64,000 bases of DNA from Zavarzinia compransoris. GTDB lineage: Bacteria > Pseudomonadota > Alphaproteobacteria > Zavarziniales > Zavarziniaceae. Position numbers and translations under genes: made by a program. Location: assembly GCF_003173055.1 (NCBI RefSeq), contig NZ_QGLF01000001.1:131085-195084 (forward strand). Direction: 5' to 3'. Shown one piece after another: positions 48,925-57,703 of this stretch. The notes under the pieces were generated by a model. That model searched no databases and had not been told where the DNA came from. It saw nothing but the letters and a program-made list of their open reading frames with translations. Each line of letters begins with the position of its first letter. Positions within the stretch are counted from its first letter, which is position 1.

Positions 48925-50385
48925 TCACAGCTTGATGCAGACATTGGCGGTCTCGGTATAGAATTCCAGGGAATGGACCCCGCCCTCGCGGCCGATGCCC
49001 GATTGCTTGCTGCCGCCGAAGGCCGTGCGCAGGTCGCGCAGGAACCAGGAATTCACCCAGACGATGCCGACCTCGATCGCCGCCGACAGACGGTGCGCAC
49101 GGGCGAGATTGGTGGTCCAGATCGTGGTCGACAGGCCGTAATCCGTGGCGTTCGCCAGCGTCACCACTTCCGCCTCCGTGTCGAAGGGGGCGATATGGCA
49201 GCACGGGCCGAAGATTTCCTCGCGGATCACGGCGGCGCTCTCGGGCAGGCCGGTCCAGATGGTCGGCTGCACCCAATGGCCGCCGGCCAGTTCCGCCGCC
49301 ACCTCGGGCGTGCCGCCGCCGGTCACCACGGTGGCGCCTTCCTCAACCGCCTTCCGGTAATAGGACAGGACTTTCTTCCTGTGTTCCGCGCTGATCAGCG
49401 GGCCGTAGTCGGTGCCCTTGGTCTCCGGCCGGCCGAAGCTCACGCCCTCGACCCGGGCCTTCAGGGCGGCGACGAAACGCTCGAAGAGCGGCCGTTCGAC
49501 ATAGACCCGCTCCGTGCCCAGGCAGACCTGCCCGGTATTGAGGAAGGCGGAGCGGAAGATCCCGTCCACCGCCTTGTCGAAATCGGCATCGGCGAAGACG
49601 ATGCCGGCATTCTTGCCGCCGAGTTCGAAGGAAACGTCGCGGATACCTTCGGCAGCCGCCTTCATGATGGCGGTGCCGGTGCCGGTCTCGCCGGTGAAGG
49701 TGATGGCATTGACGCCCTTGTGGCGGGTGAGCAATTCGCCGGCGGAGCCGGGGCCGAAACCGTGGATCACGTTGAACACGCCTTTCGGCACGCCCACCGC
49801 ATTCATGACCTCGCCGAGCAGGGCGGTGGTCAGCGGGGTTTCTTCCGATGGTTTCACCACCACCGTATTGCCGCAGGCGAGCGCCGGGCCGACCTTCCAG
49901 GTCATCAGCAGGAAAGGCGCGTTCCACGGCGATATCACCGCGACCACGCCCTTCGGCCGGCGGATGGCATAATTGACGGCGCCGGCGCCGTCCGGCGTCG
50001 GCATGACGAAACTTTCCGTCGCCACATTCTTCACGACATCGGCGAAGACCTTGAAATTGGCCGCGCCGCGCGGGATGAAGGCATGGGTCATGACGTGATG
50101 GGGCTGGCCGGTATCGGCCATTTCGGCGGCGACGAAATCGTCGAAGCGGCGCGTGATCTCGTTGGCGACACCGTGCAGCAGGTCGGCTCGCTGGTCGGTG
50201 GTCAGGTTGCCCCAGTCGCCGTGCAGGGCCGCGCGGGCGGCCTGGACCGCGGCATCCACCTCGGCCGCGCCGGCCTCGGAGACGGAGGCGATGGTGGTGC
50301 CGTCCACGGGTGAAATCTTGTCGAAGCGGCGCCCGCTGGCGCTGCCGGTGAACTGGCCGTCGATGAAATTCTGAACCTGACGCAT
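48925..50385 (-). CDS. dmpC: 2-hydroxymuconic semialdehyde dehydrogenase (DmpC)
   Basis: A 486-aa NAD-dependent aldehyde dehydrogenase, first gene of the lower-pathway operon. Motifs: SPWNAPFLLMTWKVGPALA, KPSEETP, catalytic Glu in FELGGKNAGIV (about residue 255), catalytic Cys in NTGQVCLGTERV (about 288) and EEIFGPCCHI. It oxidises the ring-cleavage product of catechol to 2-hydroxymuconate, opening the oxalocrotonate branch. No dmpD hydrolase accompanies it. Confidence 0.95.
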   Translation of the reverse strand: MRQVQNFIDGQFTGSASGRRFDKISPVDGTTIASVSEAGAAEVDAAVQAARAALHGDWGNLTTDQRADLLHGVANEITRRFDDFVAAEMADTGQPHHVMTHAFIPRGAANFKVFADVVKNVATESFVMPTPDGAGAVNYAIRRPKGVVAVISPWNAPFLLMTWKVGPALACGNTVVVKPSEETPLTTALLGEVMNAVGVPKGVFNVIHGFGPGSAGELLTRHKGVNAITFTGETGTGTAIMKAAAEGIRDVSFELGGKNAGIVFADADFDKAVDGIFRSAFLNTGQVCLGTERVYVERPLFERFVAALKARVEGVSFGRPETKGTDYGPLISAEHRKKVLSYYRKAVEEGATVVTGGGTPEVAAELAGGHWVQPTIWTGLPESAAVIREEIFGPCCHIAPFDTEAEVVTLANATDYGLSTTIWTTNLARAHRLSAAIEVGIVWVNSWFLRDLRTAFGGSKQSGIGREGGVHSLEFYTETANVCIKL

Positions 50386-50645
50386 GGTTCCCCCTCAAGG
50401 CCGGCGCTGCATGTGGCACCCCATGGGTTGCAGGGCGCCGCGCTCTGGACCGGTGTTGTTTGGCCGCCAGCATAGGGAGGGGGAGGAATACCCGTCTAAT
50501 ACTAAGCTCACAGTGAGTTGATACCGGAAAGGTATGGGGCGGCGATGCAGTTTCCGCTTGCCAGCAAGGGGCGCTTCATGGCCCGAATGGGGAAACGGGC
50601 CGGCAAGAAAGCCCGCCGCGGCGAGGAAACGGGGGAAGGGAAGAG
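50386..50645. promoter_or_regulatory. Divergent regulatory region dmpC / dmpR-like gene with LysR-type box
   Basis: ATACCGGAAAGGTAT (50521-50535) is an ATAC-N7-GTAT inverted repeat obeying the LysR T-N11-A rule. The same architecture, ATAC-N7-GTAT, recurs at 53248-53262 in front of the LysR gene. Next to it, CTCACAGTGAG (50507-50517) is a perfect odd palindrome, and TAGTAT on the minus strand near 50500 could be a -10 for dmpC. I found no -24/-12 element here, so dmpC is more likely LysR/sigma-70 controlled. Confidence 0.55.
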
Positions 50646-52310
50646 ATGCTGCGCAAGAGGTTGATCGAGCAGTTCAACCTGCGTTCCCGGTTGAAATTCA
50701 ACATGGAGGACGGGCGCATCTGGCTGGACGAGAACCGCATGCTGCTGGTCCATGCCAAGGCCATGGCCGCCATGCGCCGCGAATTGTTCGAGACTTTGGG
50801 GCCGCACCGCGCGCAAGGCCTGCTGCTGCGCATGGGCTTTGCCACCGGCCGCCAGGATGCGGATCTTGCGACCAAGCTGGTCGGCGCCGGCGACGATTAC
50901 GATGTCTTCAACATCGGCCCGGTGCTTCATGGCTTCGAGGGCATCGTGAAAAGCACGATCACCGAGGCCGAGATCGATTGGGAGAAGGGCAGTTTCTTCG
51001 GCACGGTGGAGTTGGAAGGCTCGTGGGAGGCGGAATGCCATGTCGAGCATTTCGGCACCGGCAACGATTGCGCCTGCTGGAGCATCACCGGCCATGCCTC
51101 GGGTTACGTCAGCCAGTTCTTCAAGCGCTTCATCGTCTTTCGTGAAATCAAATGCGTGGCACGGGGTGACGACCGCTGCGTGATCGTGGCCCGCCCGGCG
51201 GAAGCCTGGGGCGACGACCCCTTTCTCGATTATTTCCGTTCCGAGGATGGCGATGCCCCCTTCCGCGAGGTCGAGGCGGCCTTGTCCAGCGTCCGCGCGC
51301 GGATGCCGCCGCGCCGGGCGTCCGGCCGGCTGGTCGGCTCGTCGCCCGGGTTCCTCGCGGCCTTCGATCTCCTGGGCAAGGCGGCGGGCACGCCGGTCAC
51401 CGTGCTGCTGCTGGGCGAGACCGGGGTCGGCAAAGAAATGTTCGCCCGCTGGCTGCACGAGAACAGCCCCCGGGCCGCCGGGCCCTTCGTCGCGGTCAAT
51501 TGCGGGGCGATCCCGACCGACCTGATCGAATCCGAATTGTTCGGCGTGCAGCGCGGCGCCTTCACCGGGGCGCAGCAATCCCGCCCCGGCCGGTTCGAGC
51601 GTGCCGATGGCGGCACCCTCCTGCTCGACGAGGTGGGGGATCTGTCGCTGGCCGCCCAGGTGAAACTGCTGCGCGTGCTCCAGACCGGCGAGGTGGAGCG
51701 CCTGGGCGACGACCAGGTGCGGCGGGTGAAGGTCCGGGTGGTCGCGGCAACCAATGTCGACCTGAAGCAGGCGGTGGCGGCCGGGCGTTTCCGGGCCGAT
51801 CTCTATTACCGCCTCGCCACCTATCCGGTGGAGATTCCGCCGCTGCGCGACCGGAAATCGGATATTCCGCTGCTCGCCGCCGCCCTGCTGGAAAAGCTGG
51901 AGCCGATCTACGGCAAGAGCTTCCTCGGCATCAGCGACTGGGCCCTGCAGGTGCTGCAGGCCTATGACTGGCCGGGCAATGTGCGCGAACTGGAAAACCT
52001 GATCGAGCGCAGCGTGATCCTGGCTCCCAACAGCGGCTGGATCGAGGTCGAGCACCTGTTCCCCGAAGGCCCGCCCCAGGGCCTGACCGGGGCGGAGGTC
52101 GACAGCCAGGGCCATGTCGGCCATCCGGATGCGGCCTTGGAGGGGGATCTCTACACCCGCCTGCTTGCCGAAGGCTTCGACCTCGAAGCCCATGAGGACC
52201 GCCTGCTGCGCATCGCGACCGAGCGGGCGCGGGGTAACCTGACCCATGCCGCCCGCATCCTCGGCATCACCCGCCGGCAACTGGCCTATCGGCTGAAACG
52301 CGGGGCCTAA
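50646..52310 (+). CDS. dmpR: Aromatic-responsive sigma-54 activator, XylR/DmpR family
   Basis: A 554-aa activator. N-terminal XylR_N aromatic-sensing domain (about 8-110, MEDGRIWLDENRMLLVHAKAM) and V4R domain (about 120-190, with Cys-rich EAECHVEHFG, CACWSITG, CVARGDDRC). The AAA+ sigma-54 domain (about 225-460) has GETGVGKE, RGAFTGAQ and LLLDEVGD, followed by a Fis-type HTH (LTHAARILGITRRQLAYRL). In this family phenols bind the N-terminal domain directly and relieve repression of the ATPase. The likely target is the promoter at 60256-60272. It overlaps the LysR gene 3' ends by 4 bp. Confidence 0.93.
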   Translation: MLRKRLIEQFNLRSRLKFNMEDGRIWLDENRMLLVHAKAMAAMRRELFETLGPHRAQGLLLRMGFATGRQDADLATKLVGAGDDYDVFNIGPVLHGFEGIVKSTITEAEIDWEKGSFFGTVELEGSWEAECHVEHFGTGNDCACWSITGHASGYVSQFFKRFIVFREIKCVARGDDRCVIVARPAEAWGDDPFLDYFRSEDGDAPFREVEAALSSVRARMPPRRASGRLVGSSPGFLAAFDLLGKAAGTPVTVLLLGETGVGKEMFARWLHENSPRAAGPFVAVNCGAIPTDLIESELFGVQRGAFTGAQQSRPGRFERADGGTLLLDEVGDLSLAAQVKLLRVLQTGEVERLGDDQVRRVKVRVVAATNVDLKQAVAAGRFRADLYYRLATYPVEIPPLRDRKSDIPLLAAALLEKLEPIYGKSFLGISDWALQVLQAYDWPGNVRELENLIERSVILAPNSGWIEVEHLFPEGPPQGLTGAEVDSQGHVGHPDAALEGDLYTRLLAEGFDLEAHEDRLLRIATERARGNLTHAARILGITRRQLAYRLKRGA

Positions 52311-53209
52311 CGGGCCTTCAGGCTGTCGCGATAGTCGCGCACGGTTTTCAGGAAGGCTTTCAGGATGGGGGATTCATCGCCGGTCCGGTAGATGCACGAC
52401 AGGTCGACCGCCCAATGGTCGCGCAGGTCGCTGATCGGGCGGAACACCACGCCTTGCAGGGTCAGCGCCGTCAGCGATTTCGGTACCACGCAGATGCCGA
52501 AGCCGGCCGCAGCCAGGGCAACGCCGGTGACCGCATCGCCGACCTCCTGCGCGATCCGGGGAAAGAAGCCCAGTTCGCCGCAGATGCGGATCACCTTGTC
52601 GATGAAATTGGGCCGGCCCACGCTCGGGAACAGGATCAGCGGGTGATCCTTCAGGGCGGCAAAGGGGATGCTGTCCAGCCGTGACAGCGGGTGGCGCTCG
52701 TTCACCGCCAGCAGCAGGGTTTCGGTCAGCACCAGTTCGCTGGTGATATCGGGCAGGGGCACCAGCATGCGGTTGAAGCCGACATTGATCCGGCGCTGGC
52801 GCAGCGCCTCGATCTGCTCGCCCTTGTTCATCTGGTGCAAATGGACCTTCACGCCGGGATAGGCTTCGGTGAAGGCCAGCATGATCTGCGGGATGGCATT
52901 GATGATCCCCGAACCGAAGATCGCCACGTCCAGCCGCCCCAGCCGCCCCTGCGCGGCTTCGAGGGTCCGCTCCGTCGCCTGCTCGAACAGGATTTCGATG
53001 TTGCGCGCCTCGTCCAGGAACAGGCGGCCGACGTCGGTCAGTTCCATGCCCCTGGGGGTGCGGGTGAACAGGCTGACGCCCAACTCGTCCTCGATCTGCT
53101 TGATCTGGCGGGTCAGGGGCGGCTGGGAGATATGCAGGCGCTTGGCGGCGCGGCCGATGTTCTCTTCCTCGGCGACCGCGATGAAATACCTAAGCTGCCG
53201 GAAATCCAT
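52307..53209 (-). CDS. LysR-type transcriptional regulator (aromatic catabolism context)
   Basis: A 300-aa LysR protein. HTH at about 1-60 (MDFRQLRYFIAVAEEENIG, ISQPPLTRQIKQIEDELG) is of the CatR/BenM-like subclass that reads compounds of aromatic pathways. The effector domain includes VGFNRML, LILFPSVGRPNF and GVALAAAGFGICVVP. The start at MDFRQL is chosen over an upstream ATG at 53239 by family alignment. ATAC-N7-GTAT boxes lie in front of its own gene and upstream of dmpC, suggesting it controls the lower pathway and the divergent DUF1302 operon. Confidence 0.9.
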   Translation of the reverse strand: MDFRQLRYFIAVAEEENIGRAAKRLHISQPPLTRQIKQIEDELGVSLFTRTPRGMELTDVGRLFLDEARNIEILFEQATERTLEAAQGRLGRLDVAIFGSGIINAIPQIMLAFTEAYPGVKVHLHQMNKGEQIEALRQRRINVGFNRMLVPLPDITSELVLTETLLLAVNERHPLSRLDSIPFAALKDHPLILFPSVGRPNFIDKVIRICGELGFFPRIAQEVGDAVTGVALAAAGFGICVVPKSLTALTLQGVVFRPISDLRDHWAVDLSCIYRTGDESPILKAFLKTVRDYRDSLKAR

Positions 53210-53246
53210 GGCTTCTGCGCTCCCCGCCTTGTTATGCACCCGGTTT

Positions 53247-53310
53247 CATACTGTTTCGGTATGGAATGGCGTCCCCAACGGTATTGGACAGTATGCAGTC
53301 TGATTCATAC
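53247..53310. promoter_or_regulatory. LysR-type operator region between LysR gene and DUF1302 operon
   Basis: CATACTGTTTCGGTATG (53247-53263) contains ATAC-N7-GTAT, matching the box at 50521-50535 in spacing and half-sites. A second, wider dyad GTATG-N10-CATAC lies at 53291-53310. Two sites in a divergent promoter are typical of LysR recognition and activation sites. Confidence 0.58.
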
Positions 53311-53413
53311 CGTGGCCAAGTCCATATCGACCAGCCTCATCTCGCCAATATTTGAGGGGGTGGGGTGGCCGAAATCAAAGAAAAAGGATCGTCTCGATCC
53401 GACGGAGGAAGCG

Positions 53414-55099
53414 ATGGCAGGGGGAATCATGCCGCGGCACTATAATAAAACCCGCGGTCTCAAAGCTGTGTCGGCGGTATCCCTGGTGCTGTCCGCGCTG
53501 GTGGTCGGGCCCGTCGTGGCGGCGCCGATCGAAACCGGCAATCCGGATATTGCCATTTATTTCGACAATACGTTCAAATATTCACTCGGTTGGCGGGTCG
53601 AGGATGCCAGTGCCCGCGTGGCCAATAATTCGATCGGCGTTCAGGCCAATACGGACGATGGCGACCTGAATTTCGACAAGGGCCTGGTCTCCAACCGTAT
53701 CGACCTGCTCAGCGAATTCGGCCTGACCTACCGGCGCGACTTCGGCTTCCGCGTCAGCGCGGCGGGCTGGTACGACGATGTCTATATGCACAAGAACGAC
53801 AATCCGGGCGCGCTTGGCGGCGCCCTGGTGAATTCGCGCTCGACCACCTACGACCGTTTCACCGACGAGACCAAGGATCTGCACGGCCTGAATGCCGAAC
53901 TGCTCGATGCCTTCGTCTTCGGCAAGGTGAATTTCGGCGACAGCAGCCTGAATGTCCGGGCCGGGCGCTTCACCCAGCTTTACGGCGAAAGCCTGTTCTT
54001 CGGCTCCAACGGTATCGCGGCGGCGCAGACCTCGCTCGACCTGATCAAGGCGCTGTCGGTGCCGAATTCGCGCTTCCAGGAAATCCTGCGCCCGATCGGC
54101 CAGATTTCCGGCCAGTTGCAGCTTTCGCCCGAACTGTCCATCGGCGCCTATTACCAGGCGGAATGGCGGAAGACCCGGCTGCCGGGCGCGGGCAGTTACT
54201 TCAGCTTCGCCGATTTCGTCGATGGCGGCGGTGAGACCGTGATCCTCGGCCCGGGCCAGGCGGTGTTCCGGGGCGACGATATCGACGCCCGCGACCAGGG
54301 CCAGGGCGGCGCCCAGATCCGCTGGACCCCGGGCGACGTCGAATACGGTTTCTACATCGCCAACTTCCACGACAAGATCCCGCAATTCTATCTCCGCCCC
54401 GGCGTGAACGTGCAGCCGGGCAGCATCGGCGATTATGTCCAAGTCTTCGGCGAGGATATTTTCACCGTCGGCGTCAGCGCCTCGACCCTGATCGGCGATA
54501 CCAATGTCGCGGGCGAGATTTCCTTCCGCGATAACATGCCCCTGGTCGCCAGCGGTAACGCCGTCATCCTGCCCGGCAATACCACGGCCGATGGCGGCGA
54601 CAACCCGGCCTTCCCGGTCGGGCAGACGCTGCATGCCAATCTCTCGATGATCGAAGTCTTCAACGAATCCCCGCTCTGGGACGGGGCGTCGGTCATCGCC
54701 GAAATCGCCTATAACAACCGCCTGAACATCGACAAGAACGCCGATCAGCTCGACCCGCGCGCCACCCGCGACGCGGCGGCGCTGCAATTCATCTTCACGC
54801 CGGAATTCTTCCAGGTCCTGCCCGGTCTCGATCTCCAGGTGCCGATCGGGGCATCGCTCGGCCTGTTCGGGCGCTCGTCGGTCAACGGCGTGCTGTTCCC
54901 GGCGGAAAACGGCGGCGTCATCAGCATCGGCGTGAAGGCGGACTACCAGAAGACCTGGCAGGCCAGCCTCAGCTTCGCCCATTACTACGGGGCCGAGGGC
55001 TCCATCGTCCGCTACGACACGGCGGTGCCCGAACTCTCCTACAAGAATTTCCACGGCGACCGCGATTTCATCGCGCTGTCGATCCAGCGCACGTTCTGA
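53414..55099 (+). CDS. DUF1302 family envelope protein
   Basis: A 561-aa protein. The signal peptide sits behind a basic stretch (HYNKTRGLK), with the hydrophobic core about residues 21-36 ending VVAAP. The mature protein is rich in beta strands with alternating aromatic residues and ends in Phe (IQRTF), consistent with an outer-membrane barrel. This is the DUF1302 family, regularly followed by a DUF1329 gene in operons for hydrophobic substrates such as steroids and aromatics. CGGAGGAAG precedes the ATG. It probably handles uptake or export of hydrophobic compounds; exact function unknown. Confidence 0.88.
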   Translation: MAGGIMPRHYNKTRGLKAVSAVSLVLSALVVGPVVAAPIETGNPDIAIYFDNTFKYSLGWRVEDASARVANNSIGVQANTDDGDLNFDKGLVSNRIDLLSEFGLTYRRDFGFRVSAAGWYDDVYMHKNDNPGALGGALVNSRSTTYDRFTDETKDLHGLNAELLDAFVFGKVNFGDSSLNVRAGRFTQLYGESLFFGSNGIAAAQTSLDLIKALSVPNSRFQEILRPIGQISGQLQLSPELSIGAYYQAEWRKTRLPGAGSYFSFADFVDGGGETVILGPGQAVFRGDDIDARDQGQGGAQIRWTPGDVEYGFYIANFHDKIPQFYLRPGVNVQPGSIGDYVQVFGEDIFTVGVSASTLIGDTNVAGEISFRDNMPLVASGNAVILPGNTTADGGDNPAFPVGQTLHANLSMIEVFNESPLWDGASVIAEIAYNNRLNIDKNADQLDPRATRDAAALQFIFTPEFFQVLPGLDLQVPIGASLGLFGRSSVNGVLFPAENGGVISIGVKADYQKTWQASLSFAHYYGAEGSIVRYDTAVPELSYKNFHGDRDFIALSIQRTF

Positions 55100-55129
55100 G
55101 AACGATAAGATTACTCGGAGGATTCCCGG

Positions 55130-56482
55130 ATGAACAAGCTGACAGCGGCCCTCGCCGCCTTTGCGGCGCTCGCGGCCCTGACCGGCGCGGCAAAGGCCGC
55201 GACCACGGCGGACGAGGCGGCCAAGCTGAAATCCACCCTGACCCCGCTCGGCGCCGAAAAGGCGGGCAATGCGGATGGTTCCATCCCGGCCTGGGACGGC
55301 GGCCTGAAGGACCTGCCGGTCTCGGGCGCCATGGGCGACATTCCGACCGCCATCTTCCCCGGCGAAAAGCCGCTGTTCCAGGTGACGGCGGCCAATATGG
55401 CCCAATACGAGGCCCTGCTGTCCGACGGCACCAGGGCGCTGCTGCGCAAGTTCCCGGACACGTTCCGCCTCGACGTCTACCCGACCCATCGCACCGCCCG
55501 GGCGTCCGATACGGTCTACGAGCGCACCTTCGCCAATGCCACGGGTTGCGAGACGACCGACGGCGGCCTGTCGCTGAAGGGCTGCATCGGCGGGACGCCG
55601 TTTCCGATCCCGTCCTCCGGCATCGAGGTGATGTGGAATTTCCTGATGCGGATCGAGGCGCCCTCGATCGACTACAGCTTCAAGAATATCGTCGGCAATG
55701 CCGATGGCACCCATACCCTGGCGACCCGGAACCAGATCTCGTTCCAATATCCCTTCTATTACCCGGAGGCGACGGCGGGCAGCTTCAAGGGCGAATATGC
55801 CATGCTCCGCTTCAACACGCTGGAGCCGCCGTTCAAGGCCGGTGAATCCCTGGTGATCCGCGACAGCATCGATCCGGCCGATCCGCGGAAGGCCTGGCAA
55901 TATCTGGTCGGCCAGCGCCGGGTGCGCCGGGCGCCCACGGTCGCCTACGACACGCCCGACTTCGTCGCCTCGGGCGCCAATTACTTCGACGAGGTGCAGG
56001 GCCTCTTCGGCGCTCTCGACCGTTACACCTGGAAACTGGTCGGCAAGAAGGAACTGCTGATCCCCTATAACAGCAATGGTTTCATCGGCGCCAGCCAGGC
56101 GGATGCTTTCGCCAAGCACCACCTGAACCCGGACAAGGTGCGCTGGGAACGCCACCGTGTGTGGGTGGTGGAGGCGACGGTCGCCGACGGCAAGCGCCAT
56201 GCCGTGCCGAAGCGCACCTATTACCTCGACGAGGACACCTGGCTGATCGCCCTGATGGACGGTTACGACGCCGAGGGCAAGCTCTGGCGCACCACCCAGA
56301 TGACGCCCTTCGTGGTGCCCGCCATCCCGGCGACCATCGTGAAGACGGCGACGGTGTTCAACCTCCAGGCCAACACCATGAGCGTGATCCAGGCCCTGAA
56401 CGGCGAAACCTTCAAGGTGGTGCCGCAGAAGCCGGAAACCTTCTTCACCGGCGACGCCGTCGCCGCCGACGGCATGCGCTGA
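55130..56482 (+). CDS. DUF1329 family (LolB-like) exported protein
   Basis: A 450-aa protein with a signal peptide (about 1-23, LAAFAALAALTGAAKA). DUF1329 hallmarks: LTPLGAEKAGNADGSIPAWDGGL near the mature N-terminus, YPTHRTAR, GRTPFPIP-like IGGTPFPIP, RRAPTVAYDTPD, YNSNGFIGASQ-type NSNGF, and RTYYLDEDTWLIALMDGYD. The LolB-like fold suggests a periplasmic carrier of hydrophobic ligand partnering the DUF1302 protein encoded 30 bp upstream. Confidence 0.9.
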   Translation: MNKLTAALAAFAALAALTGAAKAATTADEAAKLKSTLTPLGAEKAGNADGSIPAWDGGLKDLPVSGAMGDIPTAIFPGEKPLFQVTAANMAQYEALLSDGTRALLRKFPDTFRLDVYPTHRTARASDTVYERTFANATGCETTDGGLSLKGCIGGTPFPIPSSGIEVMWNFLMRIEAPSIDYSFKNIVGNADGTHTLATRNQISFQYPFYYPEATAGSFKGEYAMLRFNTLEPPFKAGESLVIRDSIDPADPRKAWQYLVGQRRVRRAPTVAYDTPDFVASGANYFDEVQGLFGALDRYTWKLVGKKELLIPYNSNGFIGASQADAFAKHHLNPDKVRWERHRVWVVEATVADGKRHAVPKRTYYLDEDTWLIALMDGYDAEGKLWRTTQMTPFVVPAIPATIVKTATVFNLQANTMSVIQALNGETFKVVPQKPETFFTGDAVAADGMR

Positions 56483-56489
56483 TAGTGCC

Positions 56490-56542
56490 GGGGCCCGCCG
56501 CCGGCTTGCGGTGGGCCCCCTCGGCCCCATGGGGCCTTTTTT
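56490..56542 (+). terminator. Double hairpin with T-run inside the operon (possible attenuator)
   Basis: A 12-bp stem (56490-56501 with 56508-56519, one G-T wobble, 6-nt loop) is followed by a compact GGCCCC-AT-GGGGCC palindrome (56523-56536) and six T (56537-56542). It lies between DUF1329 and YCF48-like genes and could lower expression of the last two genes. Confidence 0.6.
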
Positions 56543-56560
56543 CCTGAACGGATCGACGCG

Positions 56561-57703
56561 ATGGTACTGCCCCTGTTGAAGGGCGGGCAACGTCCCAGCC
56601 TTGCCTGCGCCGCCCTGGCGCTTGCCCTGGTCGCCGGGGCCGGCAATGCCGGCGCCCAGGATCAGGGCGCGGCCGTGACCGCCCCCCTGGTGCCCGACCT
56701 GCTGGACCTGCCGGCGGCGCCCAATCCCCGTGCCACGGGCATGCTGCAACTGGCGCTCGCCCGGGCCGGCGACCGGCTGGTCTCGGTCGGGGAGGGCGGG
56801 GTGATCCTGCTTTCCGATGATGGCGGTGCGGCCTGGCGCCAGGCGTCCGCCGTGCCGGTCAGCGTCACCCTTACCGATGTCGCCTTCGTCGGCGCCCGGC
56901 TCGGCTGGGCGGTCGGGCATAGCGGCGTCGTCCTGCATACGCTCGACGGCGGTGAAACCTGGCAGCGCCAGTTGGACGGCAATGGTGCCGCCCGGGCCGT
57001 CGCGGCGGAAGCCGCAGCCCTGAAGGCCGCCGGCGCCGAAGGGGCGGATGCCGCCGTCCGCAACGGCGACTATATGATCGCCGATGGGCCGGACAAGCCC
57101 TTCCTCGCGGTTACCTTCCTTGATGAAAAGCGCGGCTGGGCGGTCGGCGCCTACGGCCTTGCGCTCGAGACCCGCGACGGCGGCGCCACCTGGCAATCCT
57201 TCACCGCGCGCATTCCCAACCGGGGCGGCAAGCATCTCTACGGTATCGCCCCCGTGGCGGGCGGTCTCGCGATCGCGGGCGAGCAGGGGGCCCTGTTCCA
57301 CGCCGCTGCCCTGGACGCGGCGTTCACCGCGATCGAAAGCCCCTATGAGGGTACGTTCTTCGGCCTTCTCGTCCTCGGCGACGGGGGCCTTCTCGCCTAT
57401 GGCCTGAAGGGCAATGCCTGGCGCGGCGCCCCCGGCCTCGAGGACTGGGCCCGCATCGACCTTGGCGCCGAGGCGACGGTGACCGCCGGCCGGCGCCTCG
57501 CGGACGGCAGCCTGATCCTGGGCGACGAGGGCGGCCGCCTGCTGCGCTCCACCGACGATGGCGCCAGCTTCAAGCCGCTTGAAACTTCCGGCGATACCGG
57601 CCTGACAGCCCTGGCGGCGACGGCCGACGGCACGCTGGTGGTGGCCGGGCCGCGCGGCAATAGCCGCCTAGACAGCAATGCCAAGAACCGGGAGGCCTTC
57701 TGA
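56561..57703 (+). CDS. YCF48/BNR-like beta-propeller exported protein
   Basis: A 380-aa protein with a signal peptide (hydrophobic core about 15-32, cleavage near GNAGAQ). Repeated propeller units carry SxDGGxxW signatures: LLSDDGGAAW, LHTLDGGETW, LETRDGGATW and LRSTDDGASF. These are paired with GWAVG strands, as in YCF48/photosystem assembly-like and BNR proteins. Such proteins are encoded beside MMPL transporters in similar operons. It likely acts as a periplasmic partner of the transporter, with whose start it shares a base (TGATG). Confidence 0.83.
   Translation: MVLPLLKGGQRPSLACAALALALVAGAGNAGAQDQGAAVTAPLVPDLLDLPAAPNPRATGMLQLALARAGDRLVSVGEGGVILLSDDGGAAWRQASAVPVSVTLTDVAFVGARLGWAVGHSGVVLHTLDGGETWQRQLDGNGAARAVAAEAAALKAAGAEGADAAVRNGDYMIADGPDKPFLAVTFLDEKRGWAVGAYGLALETRDGGATWQSFTARIPNRGGKHLYGIAPVAGGLAIAGEQGALFHAAALDAAFTAIESPYEGTFFGLLVLGDGGLLAYGLKGNAWRGAPGLEDWARIDLGAEATVTAGRRLADGSLILGDEGGRLLRSTDDGASFKPLETSGDTGLTALAATADGTLVVAGPRGNSRLDSNAKNREAF

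Noticed and set aside
50386-50645. Sigma-54 promoter for dmpC
   Set aside because: Candidate GG/GC pairs such as TGGCAAGC...TGC on the minus strand have spacing of 14 or more rather than 12, so no -24/-12 element is supported.
53582-57301. A 1,239-codon open frame on the minus strand across the DUF1302, DUF1329 and YCF48-like genes
   Set aside because: It spans three well-supported plus-strand genes, shows no domain, and arises from codon-position G+C bias.
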